From NCBI GenBank assembly GCA_035353395.1, contig DAOPZL010000076.1, positions 1 to 10,874 on the forward strand: DNA of 10,874 nt, in the 5' to 3' direction. This DNA comes from UBA1801 sp035353395. GTDB taxonomy: Bacteria; Acidobacteriota; Holophagae; Holophagales; Holophagaceae. A program made the translations under genes and the position numbers. Positions 1-7,089 of this stretch are shown here, in pieces. Position 1 is the first letter of the stretch. The number at the start of each line of letters is the position of its first letter. The notes under the pieces are model-generated. The model made no database searches and was not told the DNA's origin. It saw only the letters and a list, made by a program, of their open reading frames with translations.

Positions 1-81
1 GCGTTCGCCCTCATCTTCTCGGTATCCGCTGCGCGGATACGCGAGACCTTGCCGTTGAATGTCGAGGTGATCCATGGCTGA
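1..81 (+). CDS. possible C-terminal tail of an upstream gene (partial)
   Basis: Frame 1 is open from the window edge to a TGA at 79-81, encoding 26 residues that end in LNVEVIHG. Most codons end in G or C, as in the real genes here, and the stop overlaps the polA start by 8 bases, a common arrangement in tightly packed bacterial operons. Frame 2 stops at 56-58, so it is a poorer candidate. The fragment is too short to assign to a family, and an open stretch of this length in GC-rich DNA can arise by chance. I cannot name a function. Confidence 0.3.
   Translation, partial: AFALIFSVSAARIRETLPLNVEVIHG
64..73 (+). promoter_or_regulatory. very long Shine-Dalgarno site of polA
   Basis: The ten bases GAGGTGATCC directly before the polA ATG (74-76) are all complementary to the conserved 3' end of bacterial 16S rRNA (GGATCACCTC). 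The GAGG core lies 6 bases from the ATG, normal spacing, and fixes the start. Pairing of the whole stretch would run right up to the start codon, which is unusual. Confidence 0.75.
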
Positions 82-2881
82 AGACCGCCTTTATCTCATC
101 GACGCCTTCGCCCTCATCTTTCGGGCGTACTACGCCAACATGCGGCTCAAGAACGGCGCGGCGCTGACCATGGCCAGGATGCTGCTGGCGCTGGTGAACC
201 AGCACCGGCCGACGCATCTGGCCTGCGTGTTCGACCGTCCCGAGCCCACTTTCCGGCACGAGATCTACCCTGAGTACAAGGCCAACCGGGCCGAGATGCC
301 CGAGGACCTGCGCCCGCAGATCCCCCTCATCCGGGACCTGGTGCAGGCCCTGAACATCCCCATCGTGGAGCTGGCAGGCTTCGAGGCCGACGATGTCATG
401 GGCACCCTGGCGCGTCAGGCGGCGGCCCGGGGCCTGGCCTCGGTCATCGTGAGCCCGGACAAGGACCTGCTCCAGCTCGTCGACGACAACCTGAAGATCC
501 AGGTGCTGAACAATCGCGACGGGGAGATCTGGATCGACGAGGCGGGCGTCAAGGAGCGCTTCGGGGTCGCGCCTGGACAGGTGGTGGACGTGCTGACCCT
601 CATGGGGGACGCCAGCGACAACGTCAAGGGCGTGGAGGGCATCGGGGAGAAGGGCGCCCGGGATCTCGTGGAACAGTACGGGAGCCTGGACGGGATCCTG
701 GCCCACCGGGGCGACCTCAAGCGCAAGGCGCACCGGGACGGGCTGGAAGCGGCCCTGGACCGGCTGACCCTGGTGAAGCGCCTCGTGACCGTGGTGACGG
801 ACCTGACGCTTCCGGTCGGCCTGGACCAGCTCGCCTATCCCGGCGTGGATCCAGTCCAGGCCAGGGACGCCTTCCGGAAGCTGGGCTTCGAGAGCCTCGT
901 CAAGGAATTCACGGCGGCCTCGTCGGCGGCGGGCGCCCCGGGATCCAGGACCTACCGGGCCGCGGCCTCCGTGGAGGACCTGGAGGAGGCCGTCCGCGAA
1001 TGCCGGAAGGCGGGGTATTTCGGCCTGGACACCGAGACCACGAGCCTGGATCCCACGCGGGGCCATCTCGTGGGCCTGAGCCTTGCCTGGCAGCCGAACG
1101 ACGGCGTCTACGTGCCTCTGGCCCACCTCAAGCCCTCCGGGATGGACCTCGCCGGGGCCCTGCCCGGGCTGCTGGAGGATCCGGGACTGCCCGAGACCCT
1201 GCTGGACCTGAAGGGCGAAGCCGGGGCCTTCTTCGGGCAGCTCGCGCCCTACCTGGACCCGCGCAACATCCCCTTTGCCGCGGCCTGCCGCGTGCTGGGC
1301 CCCCTCTTTGCCGACCCCACCGTGAAGAAGGCGGGGCAGAACCTGAAGTACGACCTGCAGGTGCTGAAGCGCCACGGCCTCGAGGTGCGGGGTCTGGCGG
1401 ACGACAGCATGGTGCTGAGCTTCCTCGTGGAGTCCGGCCTCCGGCACAACCTGGACGACCTGAGCGCCCGCCACCTCGACATCAAGCCCATCGCCTTCGA
1501 GGAGGTGGTGGGCAAGGGGAAGGCCCAGAAGCGCTTCGACGAGGCCGCGTTCGAGACGGCCGTGCAGTACGCCGCCGAGGATGCGGACCTGGCCCTCCAG
1601 CTCTGCCGCAGGCTGAGGCCGAAGCTGGCGGAGCCGGACCTGCGGAGGCTCTACGAGGAGGTGGACCTGCCCCTGGTGGAGGTCCTGGCCGACCTGGAGC
1701 TGGCCGGCGTCCGGCTGGACGTGGAGGCGCTGGCGGCCATCGCCAGGGACTTCCGCGGGAAGCGGGACGCCGCCGAGGCCCGGGTCCTGGAACTGGCGGG
1801 CGAGGCGTTCAACCTGAACAGCCCGGCGCAGCTGGGGAAGATCCTCTACGACAAGCTGGGACTGCCCGTCATCAAGCGCACGGATAAGACCAAGGCCCCG
1901 GCCACGGACGAGGAGGTGCTCTCGGAGCTCGCCAAGCGGCCGGACGGGGAGATCGCCGCCCGGCTCCTGGCCCACCGCCAGATGCAGAAGCTGCTGGGAA
2001 CCTACGTGGAGGCGCTTCCGCTCATGGTGAACCCGGTGACGGGCCGCCTCCACACGCGCCTGCACCAGGCCGCGGTGGCGACGGGACGGCTGGCTTCCAG
2101 CGAGCCCAACCTCCAGAACATCCCCGTCCGCACCGAGGAGGGCCGCGTCATCCGGGGCGCCTTCCTGCCGGAGCCCGGCTGGACGCTCCTGGACGCGGAC
2201 TACAGCCAGATCGAGCTGCGCGTGGTGGCGGCCCTGGCCCGGGACCCCGTGCTGCTGGGAGCCTTCGAGAGCGGCGAGGACATCCACCGGCGCACGGCCT
2301 CCGAGGTCATGGGCGTATCCATGGCGGAGGTGACCGCCGACCAGCGCAGCGCCGCGAAGGCCGTGAACTTCGGACTGCTCTACGGGCAGGGGGCCTACGC
2401 CCTCGCGGCGAACCTGGGCATCTCCTTCGGCGAAGCCAAGGGCTTCATCGAACGCTATTTCGAACGCATGCCGAAGGTGGCGGAATGGATCGAGGGCACC
2501 AAGGCCCAGGCCGTCAAGGACGGGCTGGTGCGCACGGCCTGGGGACGGATCCGGCGCATCCCCGAACTGGAGTCCCGCAACCCGGGCCTGAAGGCCATGG
2601 GGCTGAGGGAGGCCGTGAACACCGTGGTCCAGGGCACGGCCGCCGACCTCATGCGGCGCGCCATGGTGCGCCTGCACCGGGCGCTGAAGGCGGAAGGGCT
2701 GAGGTCCAGCCTGCTCCTGCAGGTCCATGACGAGCTGCTGGTGGAAGCCCCCCCCGAGGAAGTGCCGCGGGCCTCGGCCCTGCTGAAGGAGGCCATGGAG
2801 GGGGCCGACGATCTGGGCCCGCTGGGCGTGAACCTGGCGGCGGAGGTCCGGGCAGGCGGGAGCTGGCTGGCCTGCAAGTAG
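74..2881 (+). CDS. polA: DNA polymerase I (5'-3' exonuclease, 3'-5' proofreading exonuclease, polymerase)
   Basis: Cytoplasmic repair and replication enzyme that removes RNA primers and fills gaps. The 935-residue product is slightly longer than E. coli Pol I (928). The N-terminal 5'-nuclease domain (about 1-280) keeps its acidic metal-binding residues: D10, D54, E104/D106/D107, D129/D131 and D179/D182. The 3'-5' exonuclease domain (about 300-510) has Exo I DTET at 319-322, Exo II N423-x3-D427 and Exo III Y499-x3-D503, so proofreading looks intact, unlike Taq polymerase. The polymerase domain has motif A with D709 and E714, the O-helix with R758, K762, F766 and Y770, and motif C H885-D886-E887. 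These polymerase residues sit exactly four positions after their E. coli counterparts. The F at 766, rather than Y, predicts discrimination against dideoxynucleotides. The start is set by a strong Shine-Dalgarno site at 64-73. No frameshift or missing catalytic residue is seen. Confidence 0.98.
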   Translation: MAEDRLYLIDAFALIFRAYYANMRLKNGAALTMARMLLALVNQHRPTHLACVFDRPEPTFRHEIYPEYKANRAEMPEDLRPQIPLIRDLVQALNIPIVELAGFEADDVMGTLARQAAARGLASVIVSPDKDLLQLVDDNLKIQVLNNRDGEIWIDEAGVKERFGVAPGQVVDVLTLMGDASDNVKGVEGIGEKGARDLVEQYGSLDGILAHRGDLKRKAHRDGLEAALDRLTLVKRLVTVVTDLTLPVGLDQLAYPGVDPVQARDAFRKLGFESLVKEFTAASSAAGAPGSRTYRAAASVEDLEEAVRECRKAGYFGLDTETTSLDPTRGHLVGLSLAWQPNDGVYVPLAHLKPSGMDLAGALPGLLEDPGLPETLLDLKGEAGAFFGQLAPYLDPRNIPFAAACRVLGPLFADPTVKKAGQNLKYDLQVLKRHGLEVRGLADDSMVLSFLVESGLRHNLDDLSARHLDIKPIAFEEVVGKGKAQKRFDEAAFETAVQYAAEDADLALQLCRRLRPKLAEPDLRRLYEEVDLPLVEVLADLELAGVRLDVEALAAIARDFRGKRDAAEARVLELAGEAFNLNSPAQLGKILYDKLGLPVIKRTDKTKAPATDEEVLSELAKRPDGEIAARLLAHRQMQKLLGTYVEALPLMVNPVTGRLHTRLHQAAVATGRLASSEPNLQNIPVRTEEGRVIRGAFLPEPGWTLLDADYSQIELRVVAALARDPVLLGAFESGEDIHRRTASEVMGVSMAEVTADQRSAAKAVNFGLLYGQGAYALAANLGISFGEAKGFIERYFERMPKVAEWIEGTKAQAVKDGLVRTAWGRIRRIPELESRNPGLKAMGLREAVNTVVQGTAADLMRRAMVRLHRALKAEGLRSSLLLQVHDELLVEAPPEEVPRASALLKEAMEGADDLGPLGVNLAAEVRAGGSWLACK

Positions 2882-2910
2882 GCCGGTCCATCGGCGTGGG
2901 CTTCCCGTCC

Positions 2911-2939
2911 TGGCCAACGGATGATCCTAGGCTCATAAT
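2911..2939 (+). promoter_or_regulatory. candidate sigma-70-type promoter for yqhD and the nitroreductase
   Basis: A -35-like TGGCCA (2911-2916, 4 of 6 matches) is followed after 17 bases by CATAAT (2934-2939, 5 of 6 matches). Transcription would begin near 2946, giving a leader of about 16 bases before the Shine-Dalgarno AGGAG (2951-2955) and the GTG start at 2962. This stretch is A/T-richer than its surroundings. It is inferred from matches to consensus only; read-through from polA remains possible because no terminator is visible after polA. Confidence 0.4.
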
Positions 2940-2961
2940 GTTCCCCTGCCAGGAGATCCCC

Positions 2962-4116
2962 GTGTTCAACTTCACTTTCTACAACCCGGTCCGCCTCCTG
3001 TTCGGAGCCGGGCAGATCTCTTCCCTTTCCCGCGAAGTCCCGAAGGGCGCCAAGGTACTCATGACCTACGGCGGCGGCAGCATCAAGGCGAACGGCGTCT
3101 ACGACCAGGTCCACAGGTCCCTCATCGACTCCGAGGTCCTCGAGTTCGGCGGCATCGAGGCCAATCCCCTGTTCGAGACCTTGATGCGCGCCGTGGAGGT
3201 GGTCCAGCGCGAAAACATCGACTTCCTGCTGGCGGTGGGGGGAGGGTCCGTCCTGGACGGGACCAAGTTCATCTCGGCCGCCGCGAGGTTCGAGGGGGAT
3301 CCCTGGACGCTCCTTTCCCGGCATATGCCCGTGAAGGACGCCGTGCCGTACGGGACGGTGCTCACGCTGCCCGCCACGGGGTCGGAGATGAACTCCGGAG
3401 CCGTGGTGAGCCGGAAGATGACCCGCGAGAAGCTGTCCTTCAGCAGCCCGCTGCTCTTCCCGAAGTTCTCCATCGTGGACCCCGAGACCACCTACAGCCT
3501 GCCCCCGCGGCAGGTGGCCAACGGCGTCGTGGACGCCTTCGTGCACGTGGTCGAGCAGTACGTGACGGTTCCCTCCAAGGCCCCGCTCCAGGACCGATTC
3601 TCCGAAGCCATCCTCCGCACCCTGCTCGAGGACGGCCCCAGGACCCTGGCCAACCCCATGGACTACGACGCCCGCTCCAGCTTCGTGTGGTGCGCCACCA
3701 TGGCCCTGAACGGCCTCATCGGCTGCGGCGTGCCCCAGGACTGGGCGACGCACCAGATCGGCCACGAGCTCACCGCCTTCCACGGCCTGGACCATGGGCA
3801 GACCCTCGCCATCCTCCTGCCGAACCTGCTGTGGGTGCAGCGGGACTCCAAGCGGGAGAAGCTGCTCCAGTACGCCGAGCGGGTGTGGGACCTGCGGGAG
3901 GGCAGCGAGGCTGGCCGGATCGAGCAGGCCATCATCTCCACCCGCGCCTTCTTCGAGAAGATGGGCTGTCCCACCCACCTTTCCGACTACTCCGTGGGCT
4001 CCGAGCACTTCGAGGAGATCGTGGCGCGCCTGGAGGGCCGCGGGATGATTCCCATGGGGGAGAAGAAGAACCTCGACGCCGCCAGGGTGCGGGAAGTGCT
4101 GGCCATGGCGAGGTGA
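2962..4116 (+). CDS. yqhD: YqhD-type NADPH-dependent aldehyde reductase (iron-containing alcohol dehydrogenase family)
   Basis: Metal-dependent reductase of the group III alcohol dehydrogenase fold. E. coli YqhD reduces a wide range of aldehydes (including lipid-peroxidation products, methylglyoxal and furfural) with NADPH, and the same is inferred here. The product is 384 residues against 387 in E. coli YqhD and can be recalled as alike almost throughout. Shared features are the N-terminal FNFTFYNPVRLLFG, TYGGGS at 35-40, GGGSxxD at 93-99, TGSE at 139-142, and the long block GVPQDWATHQIGHELTAFHG. Metal ligands by alignment are D191, H195, H264 and H278, a constant offset of three from the E. 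coli ligands. The GTG at 2962 is chosen because AGGAG (2951-2955) lies 6 bases upstream and the family motif begins at residue 2. An ATG at 2938 or GTG at 2896 would add an unconserved tail. It lies 17 bases before a nitroreductase, probably in one operon. No truncation is seen. Confidence 0.93.
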   Translation: MFNFTFYNPVRLLFGAGQISSLSREVPKGAKVLMTYGGGSIKANGVYDQVHRSLIDSEVLEFGGIEANPLFETLMRAVEVVQRENIDFLLAVGGGSVLDGTKFISAAARFEGDPWTLLSRHMPVKDAVPYGTVLTLPATGSEMNSGAVVSRKMTREKLSFSSPLLFPKFSIVDPETTYSLPPRQVANGVVDAFVHVVEQYVTVPSKAPLQDRFSEAILRTLLEDGPRTLANPMDYDARSSFVWCATMALNGLIGCGVPQDWATHQIGHELTAFHGLDHGQTLAILLPNLLWVQRDSKREKLLQYAERVWDLREGSEAGRIEQAIISTRAFFEKMGCPTHLSDYSVGSEHFEEIVARLEGRGMIPMGEKKNLDAARVREVLAMAR

Positions 4117-4133
4117 GGACAGGAGGAACCGCC

Positions 4134-4652
4134 ATGAACGTGCTGGAACAGATCGCGCATCGCGAGAGCATCCGCAACTACGATCCGGACAGGCCCGTGG
4201 ACCGGGCGACCCTGGAGCGGATCCTGGAGGCGGGCCGCCTGGCTCCCTCCGCCGCCAACCGCCAGCCCTGGGAGTTCCTCGTCGTGCAGTCCCCTGAGGG
4301 CCTGGAGAAGGTCCGCCGGTGCTATGGCCGCGCCTGGCTCTCCGGCGCGCCGCAGGTGCTGGCCGTGGCCGGGAACAAGGCCGAGGCCTGGGTCCGGGAT
4401 TACGATGGCTACTGCGCCCTGGAGACGGATCTCACCATCGCCATGGACCACATGATCCTCGCGGCGGACCACGAGGGGGTCTCCACCTGCTGGATCGCCA
4501 ACTTCGATCCCGCGCTCCTGCGGGAGGCCCTGGCGCTCACGCCCGGGCAGGAGGTCTTCGCCATCACGCCCCTGGGCTACCCCAAGCCCGACTACGTGAA
4601 GAAGAGCGCCAAGCAGCGGAAGGCCCTGTCGGAGATCGTCAGGTACCTGTAG
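4134..4652 (+). CDS. nitroreductase-family FMN oxidoreductase
   Basis: The product is a 172-residue soluble flavoprotein of the nitroreductase fold, at the short end of the family (often 170-220). Members bind FMN as a dimer and use NAD(P)H to reduce nitro compounds, quinones or enones; the substrate cannot be told from sequence. Visible family features are the N-terminal FMN-phosphate motif RESIRNY (10-16), APSAANRQPW (37-46), and the C-terminal GVSTCWIANF (W at 120) followed by ITPLGYPKP. AGGAGG at 4121-4126, 7 bases before the ATG, sets the start. It follows yqhD by 17 bases, so co-transcription is likely and suggests a shared role in reducing reactive electrophiles (inference). Its last 14 bases overlap the end of the opposite-strand glycosyltransferase. 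Misfit with the family is minor and I see no frame damage. Confidence 0.9.
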   Translation: MNVLEQIAHRESIRNYDPDRPVDRATLERILEAGRLAPSAANRQPWEFLVVQSPEGLEKVRRCYGRAWLSGAPQVLAVAGNKAEAWVRDYDGYCALETDLTIAMDHMILAADHEGVSTCWIANFDPALLREALALTPGQEVFAITPLGYPKPDYVKKSAKQRKALSEIVRYL

Positions 4653-5619
4653 TGCTGCCCCGGCGTCCGGCCCGGCTCCTTGAGCCTGGGCTCCGCCATG
4701 CCAGCGCCAGCAGCTTGAGGGGCACCCGGTGATCCCACGGGTAGATGCGCATCGCCTTCAGCAGCAGGCCACGGGCCTCCGCGGGGTCCGCTCGCTCCTC
4801 GGAAAGCGCCTTCGCCAGCAGCCGGAGGGCCCGGCAGGCGGCCTTCCGCGCGTCGTTCCGGAACCGCGGGGCATGCGCCTCGACCCAGCCGAGCCACTTC
4901 TCAGCGAGCCGCGCCTCCACCTCGAGGTTCCCGAGCCTGCGGCTCCCGTCCGTCAACTGTTCCGGGTGGACGCGGTAGCGGACCAGGAGATCGCCGCAGG
5001 CGTGGAACCGGTGCTCCAGGGCCAGGCGAAGCCACAGGTCCCGGTCCTCCGCGTAACGGAGCGAGGGATCGAAGCCCTCCCCGCCCTGCACCAGCTCGCT
5101 TCGCAGCAGCACGGTGGAAGGCGTCTGGATGATGTTCCTGTAGAGCAGCGTCACGAAATCATCGTCCCCCGCCCCGGGGGCGCGCCTGCGCTCCGGGAGC
5201 ACGTTCAGGTCGCCGTCCACCCGCTCGAACCGGCAGTGGGTCAAGCCCATGCCGGGCATGGCGTCCAGGACGGCCACCTGCCGGGCCAGCTTCTCGGGAA
5301 GCCAGATGTCGTCGGAATCCAGGAATGCGATGAACTCGCCCCTCGCCGCGGCGATCCCGGCGTTCCGGGCGGCCGCCGGGCCGCCGTTCACCGGGAGCTG
5401 GATGAACCTGGCCTGCGGCGGAAGCTCGTACTGGCTCACGTAGGCTTCCCCGGACGCATCATCGACGACGATGATCTCGACCTGGGGATAGGTCTGGTCG
5501 AGGACGCTCCGCAGGGCCTGGTGGAGCAGCTCGGGCCGCCTGAAGACGGGAAGGATGACGGACACCAGGCCTTTCACGCGAGGGGTCGCCGGGGGTGGAT
5601 TCTGGGCTGGGGGCTGCAA
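4639..5619 (-). CDS. family 2 glycosyltransferase
   Basis: This is a GT-A-fold inverting transferase that moves a sugar from a nucleotide-sugar donor to a glycan or lipid acceptor, typically for cell-surface polysaccharide; donor and acceptor cannot be told. The protein (326 residues) begins its domain with VSVILPVF (19-26), then has VEIIVVDDAS (47-56), NGGPAAARNAG (78-88), the metal-binding DSDD at 101-104 and the acid motif AEDRDLWL (190-197) that supplies the catalytic base. The C-terminal third is a helical tail (AEARGLLLKAMRIYPWDHR) common in this family; no membrane segment is seen. The start is uncertain. TTG at 5619 has GGAG 5 bases upstream and is chosen. TTG at 5640 or GTG at 5577 are alternatives, neither with a clear ribosome site. 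It stands alone on its strand, divergent from purD and converging on the nitroreductase gene, so no polysaccharide cluster helps identify its product. Confidence 0.88.
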   Translation of the reverse strand: MQPPAQNPPPATPRVKGLVSVILPVFRRPELLHQALRSVLDQTYPQVEIIVVDDASGEAYVSQYELPPQARFIQLPVNGGPAAARNAGIAAARGEFIAFLDSDDIWLPEKLARQVAVLDAMPGMGLTHCRFERVDGDLNVLPERRRAPGAGDDDFVTLLYRNIIQTPSTVLLRSELVQGGEGFDPSLRYAEDRDLWLRLALEHRFHACGDLLVRYRVHPEQLTDGSRRLGNLEVEARLAEKWLGWVEAHAPRFRNDARKAACRALRLLAKALSEERADPAEARGLLLKAMRIYPWDHRVPLKLLALAWRSPGSRSRAGRRGSTTGT

Positions 5620-5667
5620 TCCGGCTCCGGAGGAAGTCAAGGAGGCGATCCAGGGATGGACACCTCG

Positions 5668-5698
5668 TTGCCAAGGACACGACTGGATAGTCTACTAT
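5668..5698 (+). promoter_or_regulatory. weak candidate promoter for purD
   Basis: TTGCCA (5668-5673, 5 of 6 matches to the -35 consensus) and TACTAT (5693-5698, 4 of 6 to the -10) are separated by 19 bases, longer than ideal. The segment 5687-5698 is itself a short inverted repeat (ATAGT-CT-ACTAT), so a -10-like TAGACT or CATAGT is also readable on the - strand toward the glycosyltransferase. This is the A/T-richest part of the purD leader region. Confidence 0.3.
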
Positions 5699-5753
5699 GC
5701 CTCCCCGGCGGCATTCCGTCCTCCGCGGCCAAGGGGTGGACCTCGCTTCCGCC

Positions 5754-5776
5754 CTCCCGGATACTGGAAACGGGAG
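5754..5776 (+). promoter_or_regulatory. hairpin that would cover the purD ribosome-binding site
   Basis: CTCCCG at 5754-5759 is the exact reverse complement of CGGGAG at 5771-5776, giving a 6-bp GC-rich stem with an 11-base loop. The right arm contains the purD Shine-Dalgarno GGAG (5773-5776), 5 bases before the ATG. Pairing could lower translation initiation. No known purine riboswitch core is visible, so regulation by a ligand is not claimed. Confidence 0.35.
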
Positions 5777-5781
5777 ACGCC

Positions 5782-7086
5782 ATGAAGATTCTCGTCATCG
5801 GTTCCGGTGGCCGCGAGCACGCGATCGCCTTGAAGCTCAAGTCCGGCGCGAAGCCCGTGGACCTGTTCGCCGCCCCTGGGAGCGACGCCATCGGGGAGCT
5901 GGGGCAATGCCTGCCGTACGGGGCGGAGGACGTGGAGGCAATCGTGGGATGGTGCCGGTCGAACCGTCCGGACCTGGTGGTCGTGGGCCCCGAGGCGGCC
6001 CTGGTGGCGGGCGTGGCGGATCCCCTGCGGGAGGCGGGCATCCCCGTCTTCGGCCACGACGCGGCCACGGCGCGCCTGGAGGGCTCCAAGGCCTTCTCCA
6101 AGGCGTTCATGGCCCGGCACGGCATCCCCTGCGCCGCCGACTACACCGTGACCGACTACGCGGAAGGGGAGGCGATCATCCGCTCCTGGCAGCACGGCTA
6201 CCCGGTGGTGCTCAAGGCCGACGGGCTGGCCGCCGGCAAGGGCGTCGTGCTGGCGGAGAGCGAGCCCGAGGCCCTCGCGACCCTGCGGGCCTTCTTGGAC
6301 GGCCAGTTCGGGGAGGCCTCCCGGAAGGTCGTGCTGGAGGAGCCCCTGGTGGGCATGGAGCTCTCCCTCCACGTGCTGGTGGACGTGGACGCGGACCACG
6401 CCTCGTACGTCGTGCTGCCCCCCTGCCAGGACCACAAGCGGCTCCTCGAAGGAGACGGAGGCCCCAATACGGGCGGCATGGGCGCCTTCGGTCCCATCCC
6501 CTTCCTGCGCCCGGAAGACCTCGACCGCCTGGTCAAGGATCTCGTGGCGCCCACGATCCAGGGCTGCCGCCGGGATGGCCTCGAGGCGCGCGGGGTCTTC
6601 TTCCTGGGCGTCATGTGGACGGCCCGGGGGCCCAGGCTCCTGGAATACAACGTGCGGTTCGGGGATCCGGAGACCCAGGTGCTGATGCAGCTCCTGGACG
6701 AGGACCTGCCGGAGCTCCTCCTGGAGGTGGCCGAGGGACGGATGCGCCGCACGGGCGTGAGGCTACATCCGGGCTGCGCCCTCACCGTGGTGCTGGCCGC
6801 GGAGGGCTATCCCGGGACGCCGAAGAAGGGCGTCCCCATCCGCCTGGGCACCCCGGACGCGACGGTCATCCACGCGGGGACCCGCCGGGTGGAGGGCCGG
6901 TGGGTGACGAACGGGGGGCGCGTCCTGAACCTCGCCGCCCTGGCTCCCAGCCTGGAGGCCGCCCGGTCGCGCGTGGATGCGGCGCTGCGGGACGTGGCAT
7001 GGCCGGGCATGCAGCTCCGGCGGGATATCGGCCTGAGAGCGCTGACACACGCCCAGGCGGGCAGGGGAGTCCAGGATCCCTGGTAG
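5782..7086 (+). CDS. purD: phosphoribosylamine-glycine ligase (GAR synthetase)
   Basis: This enzyme catalyses the second step of de novo purine synthesis: ATP-dependent joining of glycine to 5-phosphoribosylamine to give glycinamide ribonucleotide. The 434-residue product matches the usual length (E. coli 429) and domain order. It has an N-terminal fold with GSGGREHA (7-14) and GPEAALVAG (from 69), then an ATP-grasp domain with VVLKADGLAAGKGVVLA, DHKR (217-220), GPNTGGMGA (227-235), and the metal-binding EYNVRFGDPETQ with E288 and N290. The C-terminal part contains HPGCALTVVLAAEGYPG and GRVLNLAAL. The ATG is supported by GGAG 5 bases upstream, and the family begins at MKILVIGSGGREHA. The gene stands apart from other pur genes and ends 3 bases before the stop of the convergent biotin operon. 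No catalytic residue appears missing. Confidence 0.97.
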   Translation: MKILVIGSGGREHAIALKLKSGAKPVDLFAAPGSDAIGELGQCLPYGAEDVEAIVGWCRSNRPDLVVVGPEAALVAGVADPLREAGIPVFGHDAATARLEGSKAFSKAFMARHGIPCAADYTVTDYAEGEAIIRSWQHGYPVVLKADGLAAGKGVVLAESEPEALATLRAFLDGQFGEASRKVVLEEPLVGMELSLHVLVDVDADHASYVVLPPCQDHKRLLEGDGGPNTGGMGAFGPIPFLRPEDLDRLVKDLVAPTIQGCRRDGLEARGVFFLGVMWTARGPRLLEYNVRFGDPETQVLMQLLDEDLPELLLEVAEGRMRRTGVRLHPGCALTVVLAAEGYPGTPKKGVPIRLGTPDATVIHAGTRRVEGRWVTNGGRVLNLAALAPSLEAARSRVDAALRDVAWPGMQLRRDIGLRALTHAQAGRGVQDPW

Positions 7087-7089
7087 CGC

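Noticed and set aside
11..2917. A 968-codon open frame antisense to polA
   Set aside because: It mirrors polA codons in GC-rich DNA, is rich in G, H, Q, R, P and L without any recognisable domain, and polA itself has every catalytic motif. It is a composition artefact.
2882..2961. Intrinsic terminator between polA and yqhD
   Set aside because: Only weak 4-5 bp pairings are present and no T-run follows. The stretch fits a promoter better.
2455..4008. A 517-codon open frame on the - strand spanning the end of polA and most of yqhD
   Set aside because: It crosses two well-supported genes antisense, has no domain, and its composition follows GC bias.
4729..5781. Open frame continuing upstream of purD, suggesting a 785-residue fusion protein
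   Set aside because: The upstream part is the antisense image of the glycosyltransferase gene. The purD family start and a ribosome site lie at 5782.
5699..5781. Purine riboswitch upstream of purD
   Set aside because: No conserved purine-aptamer core is visible; only a short hairpin over the ribosome site is present.
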